DNA from: Lachnospiraceae bacterium
GTDB lineage: Bacteria; Bacillota; Clostridia; Lachnospirales; Lachnospiraceae
Length of the DNA: 61,098 nt
Assembly (NCBI GenBank): GCA_017557525.1
Contig: JAFYYN010000045.1
Coordinates: 1-61,098 of the forward strand
Direction of reading: 5' to 3'
This document shows positions 54,101-61,098 of this stretch, piece by piece. Position 1 is the stretch's first letter, and every line of letters begins with the position of its first letter. A program made the translations under genes and the position numbers. Below the pieces are notes generated by a model, which saw nothing but the letters and a program-made list of their open reading frames with translations, made no database searches and was not told the origin of the DNA.

Positions 54101-54253
54101 AGATATCCCCCACCTTATAGCGTAGCGAAAGTGGGGGTAGATCTTTGTTTCAGTCGGGGTACATGCCACGACTGAAATGAGATGCGAAGCATCATTTTGT
54201 TACCGAGAAAACGCTGAAGGCGTTTTAGAGGTGACGTTGCGACGGATGAGGTG
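54101..54253 (+). repeat. Multi-hairpin element between galM and relA
   Basis: Successive hairpins are CCCCCAC/GTGGGGG (54107-54113 with 54131-54137), TTTCAGTCG/CGACTGAAA (54148-54156 with 54169-54177), GATGC-GAA-GCATC (54181-54193) and AAAACGC..GCGTTTT (about 54208-54226). The element ends with CGGATGAGGTG (54243-54253), the same 11 bases that end the 51192 repeat. It probably terminates galM and may have spread as a repeat. Confidence 0.65.
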
Positions 54254-54301
54254 TTAAAAGCATATAGGAATCAGAGGACATATCAGTAGACTGTATGGTT
54301 T

Positions 54302-56617
54302 GTGAAAGCAGGCGTCACAGACCAAGGTAACCAGGCCTGCAGCATAAAACAGATTATGGAAAACAATAAGACTTCTATGGAGATACCCGAGGACTTTACC
54401 GAACCGGAAGTCCTATACGAGAAACTGAAAAAACGAATACTGGCGTATCATCCTTCTTCAGACTTAGAGTTGGTCGAGAAGGCTTATAAGCTTGCTTATG
54501 AAGCACATAAGGAGCAGAAGAGAAAGTCCGGCGAGCCCTACATCATCCACCCTGTCTGCGTAGCACTTATCCTTGCAGACTTAGAGCTTGATATAGAAAG
54601 TATAGTAGCGGGACTTCTTCATGACGTAGTAGAGGACACAGTGGTCACTCAGGAAGAGCTCGAAAAAGAGTTCGGCTCCGAGGTGGCTTTGCTTGTTGAC
54701 GGCGTAACAAAGCTCACAAAACTCAACTATTCTGCAGACAAGGTAGAGCTCCAGGCTGAGAATTTGAGAAAAATGTTCCTTGCCATGGCAAAGGATATCA
54801 GAGTAATCCTTATAAAGCTTGCTGACCGCCTCCATAATATGCGTACCTTAAAGTACCAGCCGCCTCACAAGCAGTATGAAAAAGCGAGAGAGACGATGGA
54901 TATCTATGCGCCCATCGCACAGAGGCTCGGTATTTCAAAGATCAAGATCGAACTGGATGACCTCTCATTACAGTATATAGAGCCTGTAACCTTCAAGGAG
55001 CTTTCGGAAAACGTATCCAAAAAGCTCGAGGAACAGCATGATTTCATACAGGAAATAACCGAAGAAGTAAGCAATCACATAAAAGAAGCAAATATCTATG
55101 CCAAGGTCAACGGCCGTGTAAAGCACTTATTCAGCATCTATAAAAAGATGGTTACACAGAATAAGACTCTTGACCAGGTATACGATCTCTTTGCGGTAAG
55201 AATAATCGTAAACGACATAAAGGACTGCTATGCAGCACTCGGCGTAATCCATGAAATGTACAAGCCGATACCCGGCCGTTTCAAAGATTATATTGCCATG
55301 CCCAAGCCCAATATGTATCAGTCCCTGCATACAACACTGATCGCACATAACGGTACACCGTTCGAGATCCAGATAAGGACCTTTGACATGCACCGTACTG
55401 CTGAATACGGTATCGCAGCGCACTGGAAATACAAGGTAGACCCCGAGGGCAAGATGAGCCCAGATTCCGAAGAGGAAAAGCTTACCTGGCTTCGTCAGAT
55501 ACTGGAATGGCAGCAGGATCTTTCCGATAACAAGGAATTCCTTGTGCTCTTAAAGGATGACTTAAACCTGTTCTCAGACAGCGTATTCTGCTTTACCCCC
55601 AGCGGTGAAGTAAAGAACCTTACGGTAGGTTCAACGCCCATCGATTTCGCATATAGCATACACAGTGCCGTAGGAAACAAGATGGTCGGCGCAAAGGTAA
55701 ACAACAAGATGGTGCCGAATGATTATATCATTCAGAACGGTGACCAGATTGAGATCCTTACCTCAGCGAATGCAAAGGGACCTTCGCTCGACTGGTTAAA
55801 GATAGTAAAGACCACTCAGGCGAAAAACAAGATAAATCAGTGGTTTAAAAACGAAAGCCGTGAAGACAATATCCAGAGAGGAAAGGATATATTTGTTTCT
55901 CTCTGTAAGTCAAAGGGCGTACAGGCATCAGACCTGCTAAAACCCGAATACATGGAGGTCGTATTAAAGAAATACGGCTACAAGGACTGGGAAAATATCT
56001 ATGCCTCCATCGGCCACGGAGCACTAAAGGAAGGTCAGGTATTCCAGAGACTTCAGGATGAATATGACAAGCACAACAAGCCTGAAATGACCGACAAGGA
56101 TCTTGTTGACAGCATAAACGATAAAAACCTCCGTAAAACCGAAGGTGTCACAAAAGGCAGCATAATCGTAAGAGGTGCAGATGACCTCGCAGTACATTTC
56201 TCAAAGTGCTGCTCACCTGTACCGGGTGATGAAATTGTCGGCTTTGTAACCAGAGGCAGAGGTATATCGGTACACCGTACGGACTGCTATAATATCTTAA
56301 GCCTTTCAGAAATAGACCGAAAGCGTCTCCAGCCAGCAGAGTGGAACACCGCCCGGCCTAAGGAAGAGGGCAAGCTGTTCGAGGCGGAGATAAAGATCTA
56401 CGCCCAGAACCGTCCCGGAGTACTTCTAGGAGTATCAAAGGTACTTACGGAAAACAACATAACCATATCATCGATAAACGCCAGAGCAGGCAAGCAGGAT
56501 TCTGCGACGATCACGCTCAGTTTCAGCATAAAGGATACCGAGACATTAAATACAATAATCCAGAAAATCAGAAATGTTGAAAGCGTAATAGATGTTGACA
56601 GAGCGATGGGAGGCTGA
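54302..56617 (+). CDS. relA: Bifunctional (p)ppGpp synthetase/hydrolase (Rel)
   Basis: Makes and degrades the stringent-response alarmone. Up to 771 residues. The HD hydrolase domain is intact (HDVVEDT near 108-114). The synthetase domain has RFKDYIAMPKPNMYQSLHT. TGS (DLNLFSDSVFCFTPSGEVKN), a Cys-containing SKCCSPVPGD segment and a C-terminal ACT domain (AQNRPGVLLGVSKVLTENN) follow. The start is uncertain: GTG 54302 gives the longest form, ATG 54356 or 54377 are alternatives, and none has a clear ribosome site. The MBL gene starts two bases after its stop. Confidence 0.94.
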   Translation: MKAGVTDQGNQACSIKQIMENNKTSMEIPEDFTEPEVLYEKLKKRILAYHPSSDLELVEKAYKLAYEAHKEQKRKSGEPYIIHPVCVALILADLELDIESIVAGLLHDVVEDTVVTQEELEKEFGSEVALLVDGVTKLTKLNYSADKVELQAENLRKMFLAMAKDIRVILIKLADRLHNMRTLKYQPPHKQYEKARETMDIYAPIAQRLGISKIKIELDDLSLQYIEPVTFKELSENVSKKLEEQHDFIQEITEEVSNHIKEANIYAKVNGRVKHLFSIYKKMVTQNKTLDQVYDLFAVRIIVNDIKDCYAALGVIHEMYKPIPGRFKDYIAMPKPNMYQSLHTTLIAHNGTPFEIQIRTFDMHRTAEYGIAAHWKYKVDPEGKMSPDSEEEKLTWLRQILEWQQDLSDNKEFLVLLKDDLNLFSDSVFCFTPSGEVKNLTVGSTPIDFAYSIHSAVGNKMVGAKVNNKMVPNDYIIQNGDQIEILTSANAKGPSLDWLKIVKTTQAKNKINQWFKNESREDNIQRGKDIFVSLCKSKGVQASDLLKPEYMEVVLKKYGYKDWENIYASIGHGALKEGQVFQRLQDEYDKHNKPEMTDKDLVDSINDKNLRKTEGVTKGSIIVRGADDLAVHFSKCCSPVPGDEIVGFVTRGRGISVHRTDCYNILSLSEIDRKRLQPAEWNTARPKEEGKLFEAEIKIYAQNRPGVLLGVSKVLTENNITISSINARAGKQDSATITLSFSIKDTETLNTIIQKIRNVESVIDVDRAMGG

Positions 56618-56618
56618 A

Positions 56619-57236
56619 ATGGGTTTAAAATGCTTCTGCATTGGAGCCATGCAGGTTAACTGCTATTTTATCTGGAATGATGAAACAAAAGAAACACTCG
56701 TAATAGATCCCGGTGATCACGGCGACCAGCTGGCAGCAGAGCTTGAGAAAAATGGGCTTAAATGCGTGGCGATACTCTTAACACATGGGCATTTTGACCA
56801 TATACTTGGAGTAAGGAAGCTCGCAGAAAAAACAGGAGCACCGGTATGGGCCGGCTGCAGTGAGGTTAACCTCCTGGGTGACAGTACCCTGAATGTTTCA
56901 GCAAGGGTAAGAAGACCTGAAGAAATAACCTGTGACAGACTCTTAAAGGATATGGAGAGAGTAGAAATAGGCGGGTTGGCCTTTACCTGCATATTCACAC
57001 CCGGACATACCAAGGGCAGTGTATGCTATCTGTTTGAAAAAGAGGGGATAATATTCACCGGCGACACATTATTCCAAAACGGAGTTGGCAGGACAGACCT
57101 GCCGACAGGTGACGAAAGCGAACTGTACCTCTCAATAAAAACAAAACTGTTAACATTACCGGCAAATACAAAATGCTATCCCGGGCATGGGGGTGCTACA
57201 GATATTGAAAGTGAAAGTAGAAATTTCGGGCATTGA
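56619..57236 (+). CDS. Metallo-beta-lactamase-fold hydrolase (glyoxalase II-like)
   Basis: 205 residues. The metal motif THGHFDH (~51-57) with later His in PGHTKGS and PGHGG, plus GDTLFQNGVGRTDLP, match the YcbL/glyoxalase-II-like group. The ATG at 56619 follows GGGAGG closely; a longer frame from 56592 would lie inside relA. It overlaps the start of hemZ. The rel-MBL-hemZ order is common in clostridia. Exact substrate unknown, probably a thioester. Confidence 0.9.
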   Translation: MGLKCFCIGAMQVNCYFIWNDETKETLVIDPGDHGDQLAAELEKNGLKCVAILLTHGHFDHILGVRKLAEKTGAPVWAGCSEVNLLGDSTLNVSARVRRPEEITCDRLLKDMERVEIGGLAFTCIFTPGHTKGSVCYLFEKEGIIFTGDTLFQNGVGRTDLPTGDESELYLSIKTKLLTLPANTKCYPGHGGATDIESESRNFGH

Positions 57237-58803
57237 TATGACCCAGGATGTGGGACCGTTAATAAAGTCCTTTTTCCCAAAGCAGGAAGTTGAAATACTA
57301 TATAAAACTGAGCCAATTCCTTTAAACGTAGCATCAAACCCTAACGATATATCAAATTCAAACGGGTTGAATGATATCTCGGGATTAACTCAGAATTCTG
57401 ATATTAAGGATATCAGGAATGATAGCATAACAGGATTGGAAATCGATGAAAGTATCGAAATCATTCTTGATGAAACCCGGATGTCCGTCCATGTTAACAA
57501 CGAAATCGAATGTACCGAATCCTTCGATTACATAGACGAATATGATGCCCACATGACTTACGAAAAACGTAAGAGAAGAGCATATAAAAACCAGCTGTTA
57601 CGTATCTTATTCAGAGTCCTATCTGAAAAAACAGGACGTAAGCTTCCCTGGGGTATATTAACCGGAGTAAGACCTACAAAGCTATTATTTGAAAGACTGA
57701 AAAATAACACTGTGGGAAATATCTCCTACATGGTAAACGAATACTATGTAAGTCCGCAAAAAGCAGGATTAGCACAGAAAACAGCAGCCAAGGAATTGCA
57801 GCTGTTAGACAGAATAGATTACGAAAACGGATACAGCCTCTACGTAGGCTTTCCGTTCTGCCCGAGCATATGTAACTACTGTTCATTTGGCTCGCACCCG
57901 ATACAAAAATTTGGTCACATTGCAGAGGACTATATAACAGCACTCCTAAAAGAAATAGAGCAGAGCAGTACATTACTAAAGGACAGAAAACTGCAGACCA
58001 TATATTTCGGAGGCGGCACGCCGACAGCAGTAACATCAGAGCAGCTTCAACGAGTCATCAGAAAAGTAAAAGAGTGCTTTGATCTAAATTACTGCATAGA
58101 ATTTACTGTAGAGGCGGGCAGACCTGACAGTATAGATGAAGAAAAGCTCGACATGTTAAGGAGCGAGGGGATAACAAGGATATCGATAAATCCCCAGACC
58201 ATGAACCAGAAAACACTTGACATAATAGGGCGCAGGCATACGGTAGAGCAGACAGTTGAAGCCTTTAAGCTGGCAAGAAACAAGGGCTTTACAAACATAA
58301 ACATGGACCTTATAGCAGGTCTTTCAGGAGAGTGTTTTGAAGATTTTAAACATACCCTTGACGAGGTAGGAAAACTGGATCCTGACTGCCTTACGGTACA
58401 TACCCTGGCATTAAAGCGGGCAGCAAAACTGACCACCCAAAAAGAAGACTACGAAGGCTTAGAAGCCTCAGAGGTCGGAAAGATGGTGGACATCGCAGCC
58501 GACTTCTGTCAGGAAAAAGGCTATATGCCGTATTATCTTTACCGCCAGAAAAACATGACAGAAAGCCTTGAAAATGTCGGGTATTCAAAACCCGGAAAAG
58601 AAGGCCTTTACAATATACTGATAATGGAAGAAGTGCAGATGATACTGGCCTGTGGGGCAGGAGCATCATCAAAATTTATATACAGAAATGCAGAAAACGG
58701 CAGACGCTTCGGCCGTGTGGAAAACGTAAAAAATGTCAGCGAATACATTTCAAGAATCGATGAAATGATAAGCAGAAAGCTGGAGCAGGACATCATTTGC
58801 TGA
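57187..58803 (+). CDS. hemZ: Coproporphyrinogen dehydrogenase HemZ (radical SAM)
   Basis: 538 residues. CPSICNYCSFGS (CxxxCxxC, about 230-237) binds the 4Fe-4S cluster and SAM; FGGGTPTAV and FTVEAGRPD follow. The N-terminal ~150 residues are the HemZ-specific extension (WGILTGVRPTKLL). An Asn/Ser/Asp-rich insertion at ~55-85 is unusual. Start uncertain: ATG 57187 overlaps the MBL gene by 50 bases; TTG 57205, after GGGGGTG, fits the family start (LKVKVEISG) better. Whether it truly oxidises coproporphyrinogen is unclear in an organism with no other heme gene seen here. Confidence 0.88.
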   Translation: MGVLQILKVKVEISGIDMTQDVGPLIKSFFPKQEVEILYKTEPIPLNVASNPNDISNSNGLNDISGLTQNSDIKDIRNDSITGLEIDESIEIILDETRMSVHVNNEIECTESFDYIDEYDAHMTYEKRKRRAYKNQLLRILFRVLSEKTGRKLPWGILTGVRPTKLLFERLKNNTVGNISYMVNEYYVSPQKAGLAQKTAAKELQLLDRIDYENGYSLYVGFPFCPSICNYCSFGSHPIQKFGHIAEDYITALLKEIEQSSTLLKDRKLQTIYFGGGTPTAVTSEQLQRVIRKVKECFDLNYCIEFTVEAGRPDSIDEEKLDMLRSEGITRISINPQTMNQKTLDIIGRRHTVEQTVEAFKLARNKGFTNINMDLIAGLSGECFEDFKHTLDEVGKLDPDCLTVHTLALKRAAKLTTQKEDYEGLEASEVGKMVDIAADFCQEKGYMPYYLYRQKNMTESLENVGYSKPGKEGLYNILIMEEVQMILACGAGASSKFIYRNAENGRRFGRVENVKNVSEYISRIDEMISRKLEQDIIC

Positions 58804-58847
58804 TATTTCGGCCAAGAGCATAAGCGCAACATAAATGAGGAGCAAAA

Positions 58848-59540
58848 ATGTTTAGGGGAAACGCAGAACTGCTGGGACTATTCAGCGTAGACGACAAAGC
58901 GTGGGAAAACCTGGATGACGCATCCAGGGAAGAGGTTGAGCTAGCCGCCAGCGAGGATAGCGAGGAGGCAATAGACCACGGAATACTGGTATCAAACCTG
59001 GCGCTCAGGCTATCAGAAGAATTAAAAATGGACGACGAATTCTGTAAAAAAGTAGCCAGAGCCGGAATAGTACACGACATAGGAAAACTTCAGATAAGCA
59101 GCTTGCTCTACGGACGTAAAGAAGGCGTCTTAAGAATCGAGGAAATAAAATATGTCCGTAGGCATCCAACCCTGGGTTATAACTTTCTTACACAAAAAGC
59201 AATTGGAGACGAAGAATTTCGAAACATGATACTTCATCACCATGAAAATTACGATGGATCAGGCTTCCCTGACAATATGAAAGGGGATACGATCCCTGAA
59301 GGTTCCAGACTGCTTAGAATATGCGACGTATATGCCGCACTGGTATCCGAGAGACCATACAGAGCCGCTTTTGACAAAAATACAGCCATGGAACTCATGA
59401 TCGATGAAGTTAAAAACTTCGATATGAACTACTTCCTTGCATTCATGCGTATCGTACATGCGGACGATTTTAAAGATATCGACGATTATATAACTCGTTG
59501 TAATTCCAAGGTACATGTAAAAACTAAGCGTAAAATATAA
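58848..59540 (+). CDS. HD-GYP-like cyclic di-GMP phosphodiesterase
   Basis: 230 residues, no sensor domain beyond a short acidic N-terminus. The HD motif is in VHDIGK (~75-80), and HHHENYDGSGFP (~127-138) is the HHExxDGxGYP segment with Phe for Tyr, so GFP instead of GYP. YRAAFDKNTAMELM follows in normal order. Most metal ligands are present, so activity is possible. GAGGAG precedes the start. It could counter the diguanylate cyclase at 27990. Confidence 0.85.
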   Translation: MFRGNAELLGLFSVDDKAWENLDDASREEVELAASEDSEEAIDHGILVSNLALRLSEELKMDDEFCKKVARAGIVHDIGKLQISSLLYGRKEGVLRIEEIKYVRRHPTLGYNFLTQKAIGDEEFRNMILHHHENYDGSGFPDNMKGDTIPEGSRLLRICDVYAALVSERPYRAAFDKNTAMELMIDEVKNFDMNYFLAFMRIVHADDFKDIDDYITRCNSKVHVKTKRKI

Positions 59541-59592
59541 TATATGCTAATGACTGAAATATTAATTTAATCTTAAGGCTTATACATAAGAT

Positions 59593-59830
59593 GACCGGAA
59601 TACCGATACAGTCTAAAACCATAAGTGAGTAGAGGATATGCTTCGGTCATATACAAATCTGAACAAGGCAAAAATCGGTTATCCAAACCGATTTTTGAGG
59701 GAAGCATTAGAGCCCCTGGCATCAGCCAGGGGCTCGTTTTGCTCACGTCCGCAGTTTAGATTAAGTATATGACCGAATAGCATATCCCTACGATACGATT
59801 CTTTGTTTTAGACTGATCGGTATTCCGGTC
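59593..59830. repeat. Giant nested foldback between convergent genes
   Basis: The outer arms 59593-59619 and 59805-59830 pair over 26 positions with one bulged base. Middle arms 59635-59654 and 59765-59786 pair over about 20 (GATATGCT.CGGTCATATAC). Inside are AAAAATCGGTT/AACCGATTTTT (59670-59696) and AGCCCCTGG/CCAGGGGCT (59711-59734). It lies between the HD-GYP-like gene (+) and metY (-) and contains no gene. It may be a two-way terminator or a mobile palindromic element. Confidence 0.85.
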
Positions 59831-59847
59831 GTCGTATTAGGTTTCAA

Positions 59848-61098
59848 TTAGATGCACTCCAGCGCCTGCTTAATATCGTTGATAATGTCGTCCACATCCT
59901 CGATACCAACAGAAAATCTGATAAGATCGGGATCAACACCGGCTTCCCTCAACTGATCATCAGAAAGCTGTCTGTGAGTATGGCTTGCAGGATGAAGCAG
60001 ACATGTCTTAGCATCGGCAACATGGGTAACGATAGAAGCAAACTTCAGGTTATCCATAAACTTGATAGCAGCATCCCTGCCACCCTTAACAGCGAAAGCG
60101 ATAACGCCACATGAACCCTTGGGCAGATACTTCTGCTGAAGAGCATGGCACTTATCATTCTCAAGATCGGGATAATGAACCCATGCAATCTTGTCATTCT
60201 TGTTAAGGAACTCAGCCACAGCCTTAGCATTGCTGCAATGCTTAGCCATACGAACATGCAGAGTCTCAAGACCTAAATTGATGTAGAAAGCATTCTGAGG
60301 AGACTGGATAGAACCAAAGTCACGCATAAGCTGAGCAGTAGCCTTAGTGATGTAAGCAAGCTTACCAAACTTAGTAGCATATGTCAGACCATGGTAGCTG
60401 TCATCGGGAGTGCAGAGACCGGGGAACTTCTCAGCGTGAGCCATCCAGTCAAAGTTACCGCTGTCAACGATTGCACCGCCGACAGAAACAGCCTGACCAT
60501 CCATGTACTTGGTAGTAGAATGAGTAACAATATCACATCCCCACTCAAAAGGTCTGCAGTTAACAGGAGTAGCAAAGGTATTGTCCATAATGAGCGGGAT
60601 ACCGTTCTTATGAGCAATCTTGGCAAACTTCTCGATGTCGAAAACGTTAACGGTAGGGTTGGTGATAGTCTCACCGAAAATACACTTGGTATTGGGACGG
60701 ATAAGCTTCTGGAGCTCATCCTCAGAAATATCATTATCAACAAAAGTGCACTCGATACCCATTTTCTTCATGGAAACACCGAACAGATTGTAGGTGCCGC
60801 CGTAGATAGAAGAAGAAGAGATAAAGTGGTCGCCGCATTCGCAGATATTGAAAACAGCATAGAAATTAGCAGCCTGGCCTGAAGAAGTAAGCATAGCAGC
60901 TACGCCACCCTCCAAAGCTGCGATCTTTTCAGCAACGAGATCGTTAGTAGGGTTCTGAAGCCTGGTATAGAAATAGCCCGAAGCCTCAAGATCAAAAAGC
61001 TTACCCATCTGCTCGCTGGTGTCATACTTAAAAGTAGTACTCTGGTAAATGGGTACCTGTCTGGGCTCACCCTGCTTGGGGGTATATCCCGCCTGAAC
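59848..61098 (-). CDS. metY: O-acetylhomoserine sulfhydrylase-type PLP enzyme (5' end outside window)
   Basis: Cys/Met metabolism PLP family, most like O-acetylhomoserine aminocarboxypropyltransferase, which makes homocysteine from O-acetylhomoserine and sulfide. The frame is open to the window end: residues before the internal Met at 61008 read VQAGYTPKQGEPRQVPIYQS, the normal family start, so only about ten residues are missing. LTSSGQAANF, MDNTFATPVNCRP and HSTTKYMDG (PLP lysine) are intact, and HPASHTHRQLSD with RFSVGIED closes it. 417 residues are visible. Cystathionine gamma-synthase is less likely given the length and the THRQLS segment. Confidence 0.93.
   Translation of the reverse strand, partial: VQAGYTPKQGEPRQVPIYQSTTFKYDTSEQMGKLFDLEASGYFYTRLQNPTNDLVAEKIAALEGGVAAMLTSSGQAANFYAVFNICECGDHFISSSSIYGGTYNLFGVSMKKMGIECTFVDNDISEDELQKLIRPNTKCIFGETITNPTVNVFDIEKFAKIAHKNGIPLIMDNTFATPVNCRPFEWGCDIVTHSTTKYMDGQAVSVGGAIVDSGNFDWMAHAEKFPGLCTPDDSYHGLTYATKFGKLAYITKATAQLMRDFGSIQSPQNAFYINLGLETLHVRMAKHCSNAKAVAEFLNKNDKIAWVHYPDLENDKCHALQQKYLPKGSCGVIAFAVKGGRDAAIKFMDNLKFASIVTHVADAKTCLLHPASHTHRQLSDDQLREAGVDPDLIRFSVGIEDVDDIINDIKQALECI

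Overview
The window looks like a chromosomal segment of an anaerobic, Gram-positive member of the Clostridia, most likely a Lachnospiraceae (Butyrivibrio/Roseburia-like). The grounds are HrcA/CIRCE control of the heat-shock operon, RqcH, a DUF2953-GerW (YtfI-YtfJ-like) pair, an electron-bifurcating NfnAB, an oxygen-sensitive class III ribonucleotide reductase, a clostripain-type C11 protease, lipoprotein adaptors instead of outer-membrane partners, strong AGGAGG ribosome sites, and sigma-A promoters with 17-bp spacers. The genus is inference. No phage, insertion sequence or CRISPR array is visible.

Layout. 1-4.9 kb holds central metabolism: the 3' part of gdhA, purA and nfnAB. 4.95-9.7 kb on the minus strand holds a MATE exporter, a HemW-like radical SAM protein and a membrane-anchored GH25 lysozyme. 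9.7-11.3 kb has no convincing protein gene, but carries two promoter-to-terminator units that look like RNA genes: a ~620-nt transcript with six ~55-nt tandem repeats, and a ~120-nt structured RNA with a possible pseudoknot. A decayed cell-wall repeat protein remnant follows. 11.2-19.3 kb is the heat-shock block hrcA-grpE-dnaK-dnaJ, whose last gene is a TetM/EF-G-like GTPase fused to a YacP/Rae1-like NYN nuclease. 19.4-27.3 kb is one export operon: three adaptor paralogues, one FtsX/MacB-type permease and two ATPases. 27.3-31.5 kb has rpmF, tRNA-Arg(CCG), a large foldback element, a diguanylate cyclase, a cysteine desulfurase and a PHP phosphatase. 31.6-42.3 kb is a long co-oriented run: rqcH, a rhomboid-like protein with a zinc-ribbon tail, two ABC-2 permeases without an ATPase, two unknown proteins, DUF2953, GerW and a C11 protease. 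42.4-48.1 kb holds rpmB, an AT-rich ung, an SCP2-domain protein with a histone-H1-like AT-hook tail, a XRE-cupin regulator, an acyl-CoA synthetase and a TPR lipoprotein. 48.2-52.8 kb is a DNA-precursor cluster (nrdD, thyA, folA) with a tandem pair of NrdR boxes upstream of nrdD. 53.0-61.1 kb holds galM, relA/spoT, an MBL hydrolase, hemZ, an HD-GYP-like protein and a metY-type gene cut by the window end.

How it fits together. Protein and ribosome quality control recurs (DnaK system, GTPase-NYN fusion, RqcH, RelA). Cyclic di-GMP turnover is represented by a GGDEF and an HD-GYP-like protein. dNTP supply is grouped and probably NrdR-controlled.

The strongest candidates for something undescribed are the tandem-repeat RNA at 9942-10602 and its structured neighbour at 10694-10846. 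Next come the GTPase-NYN fusion at 16493 and a set of 160-240-nt foldback elements at gene ends (27711, 50806, 52139, 59593), three of which share one architecture: a long outer stem enclosing two arms.
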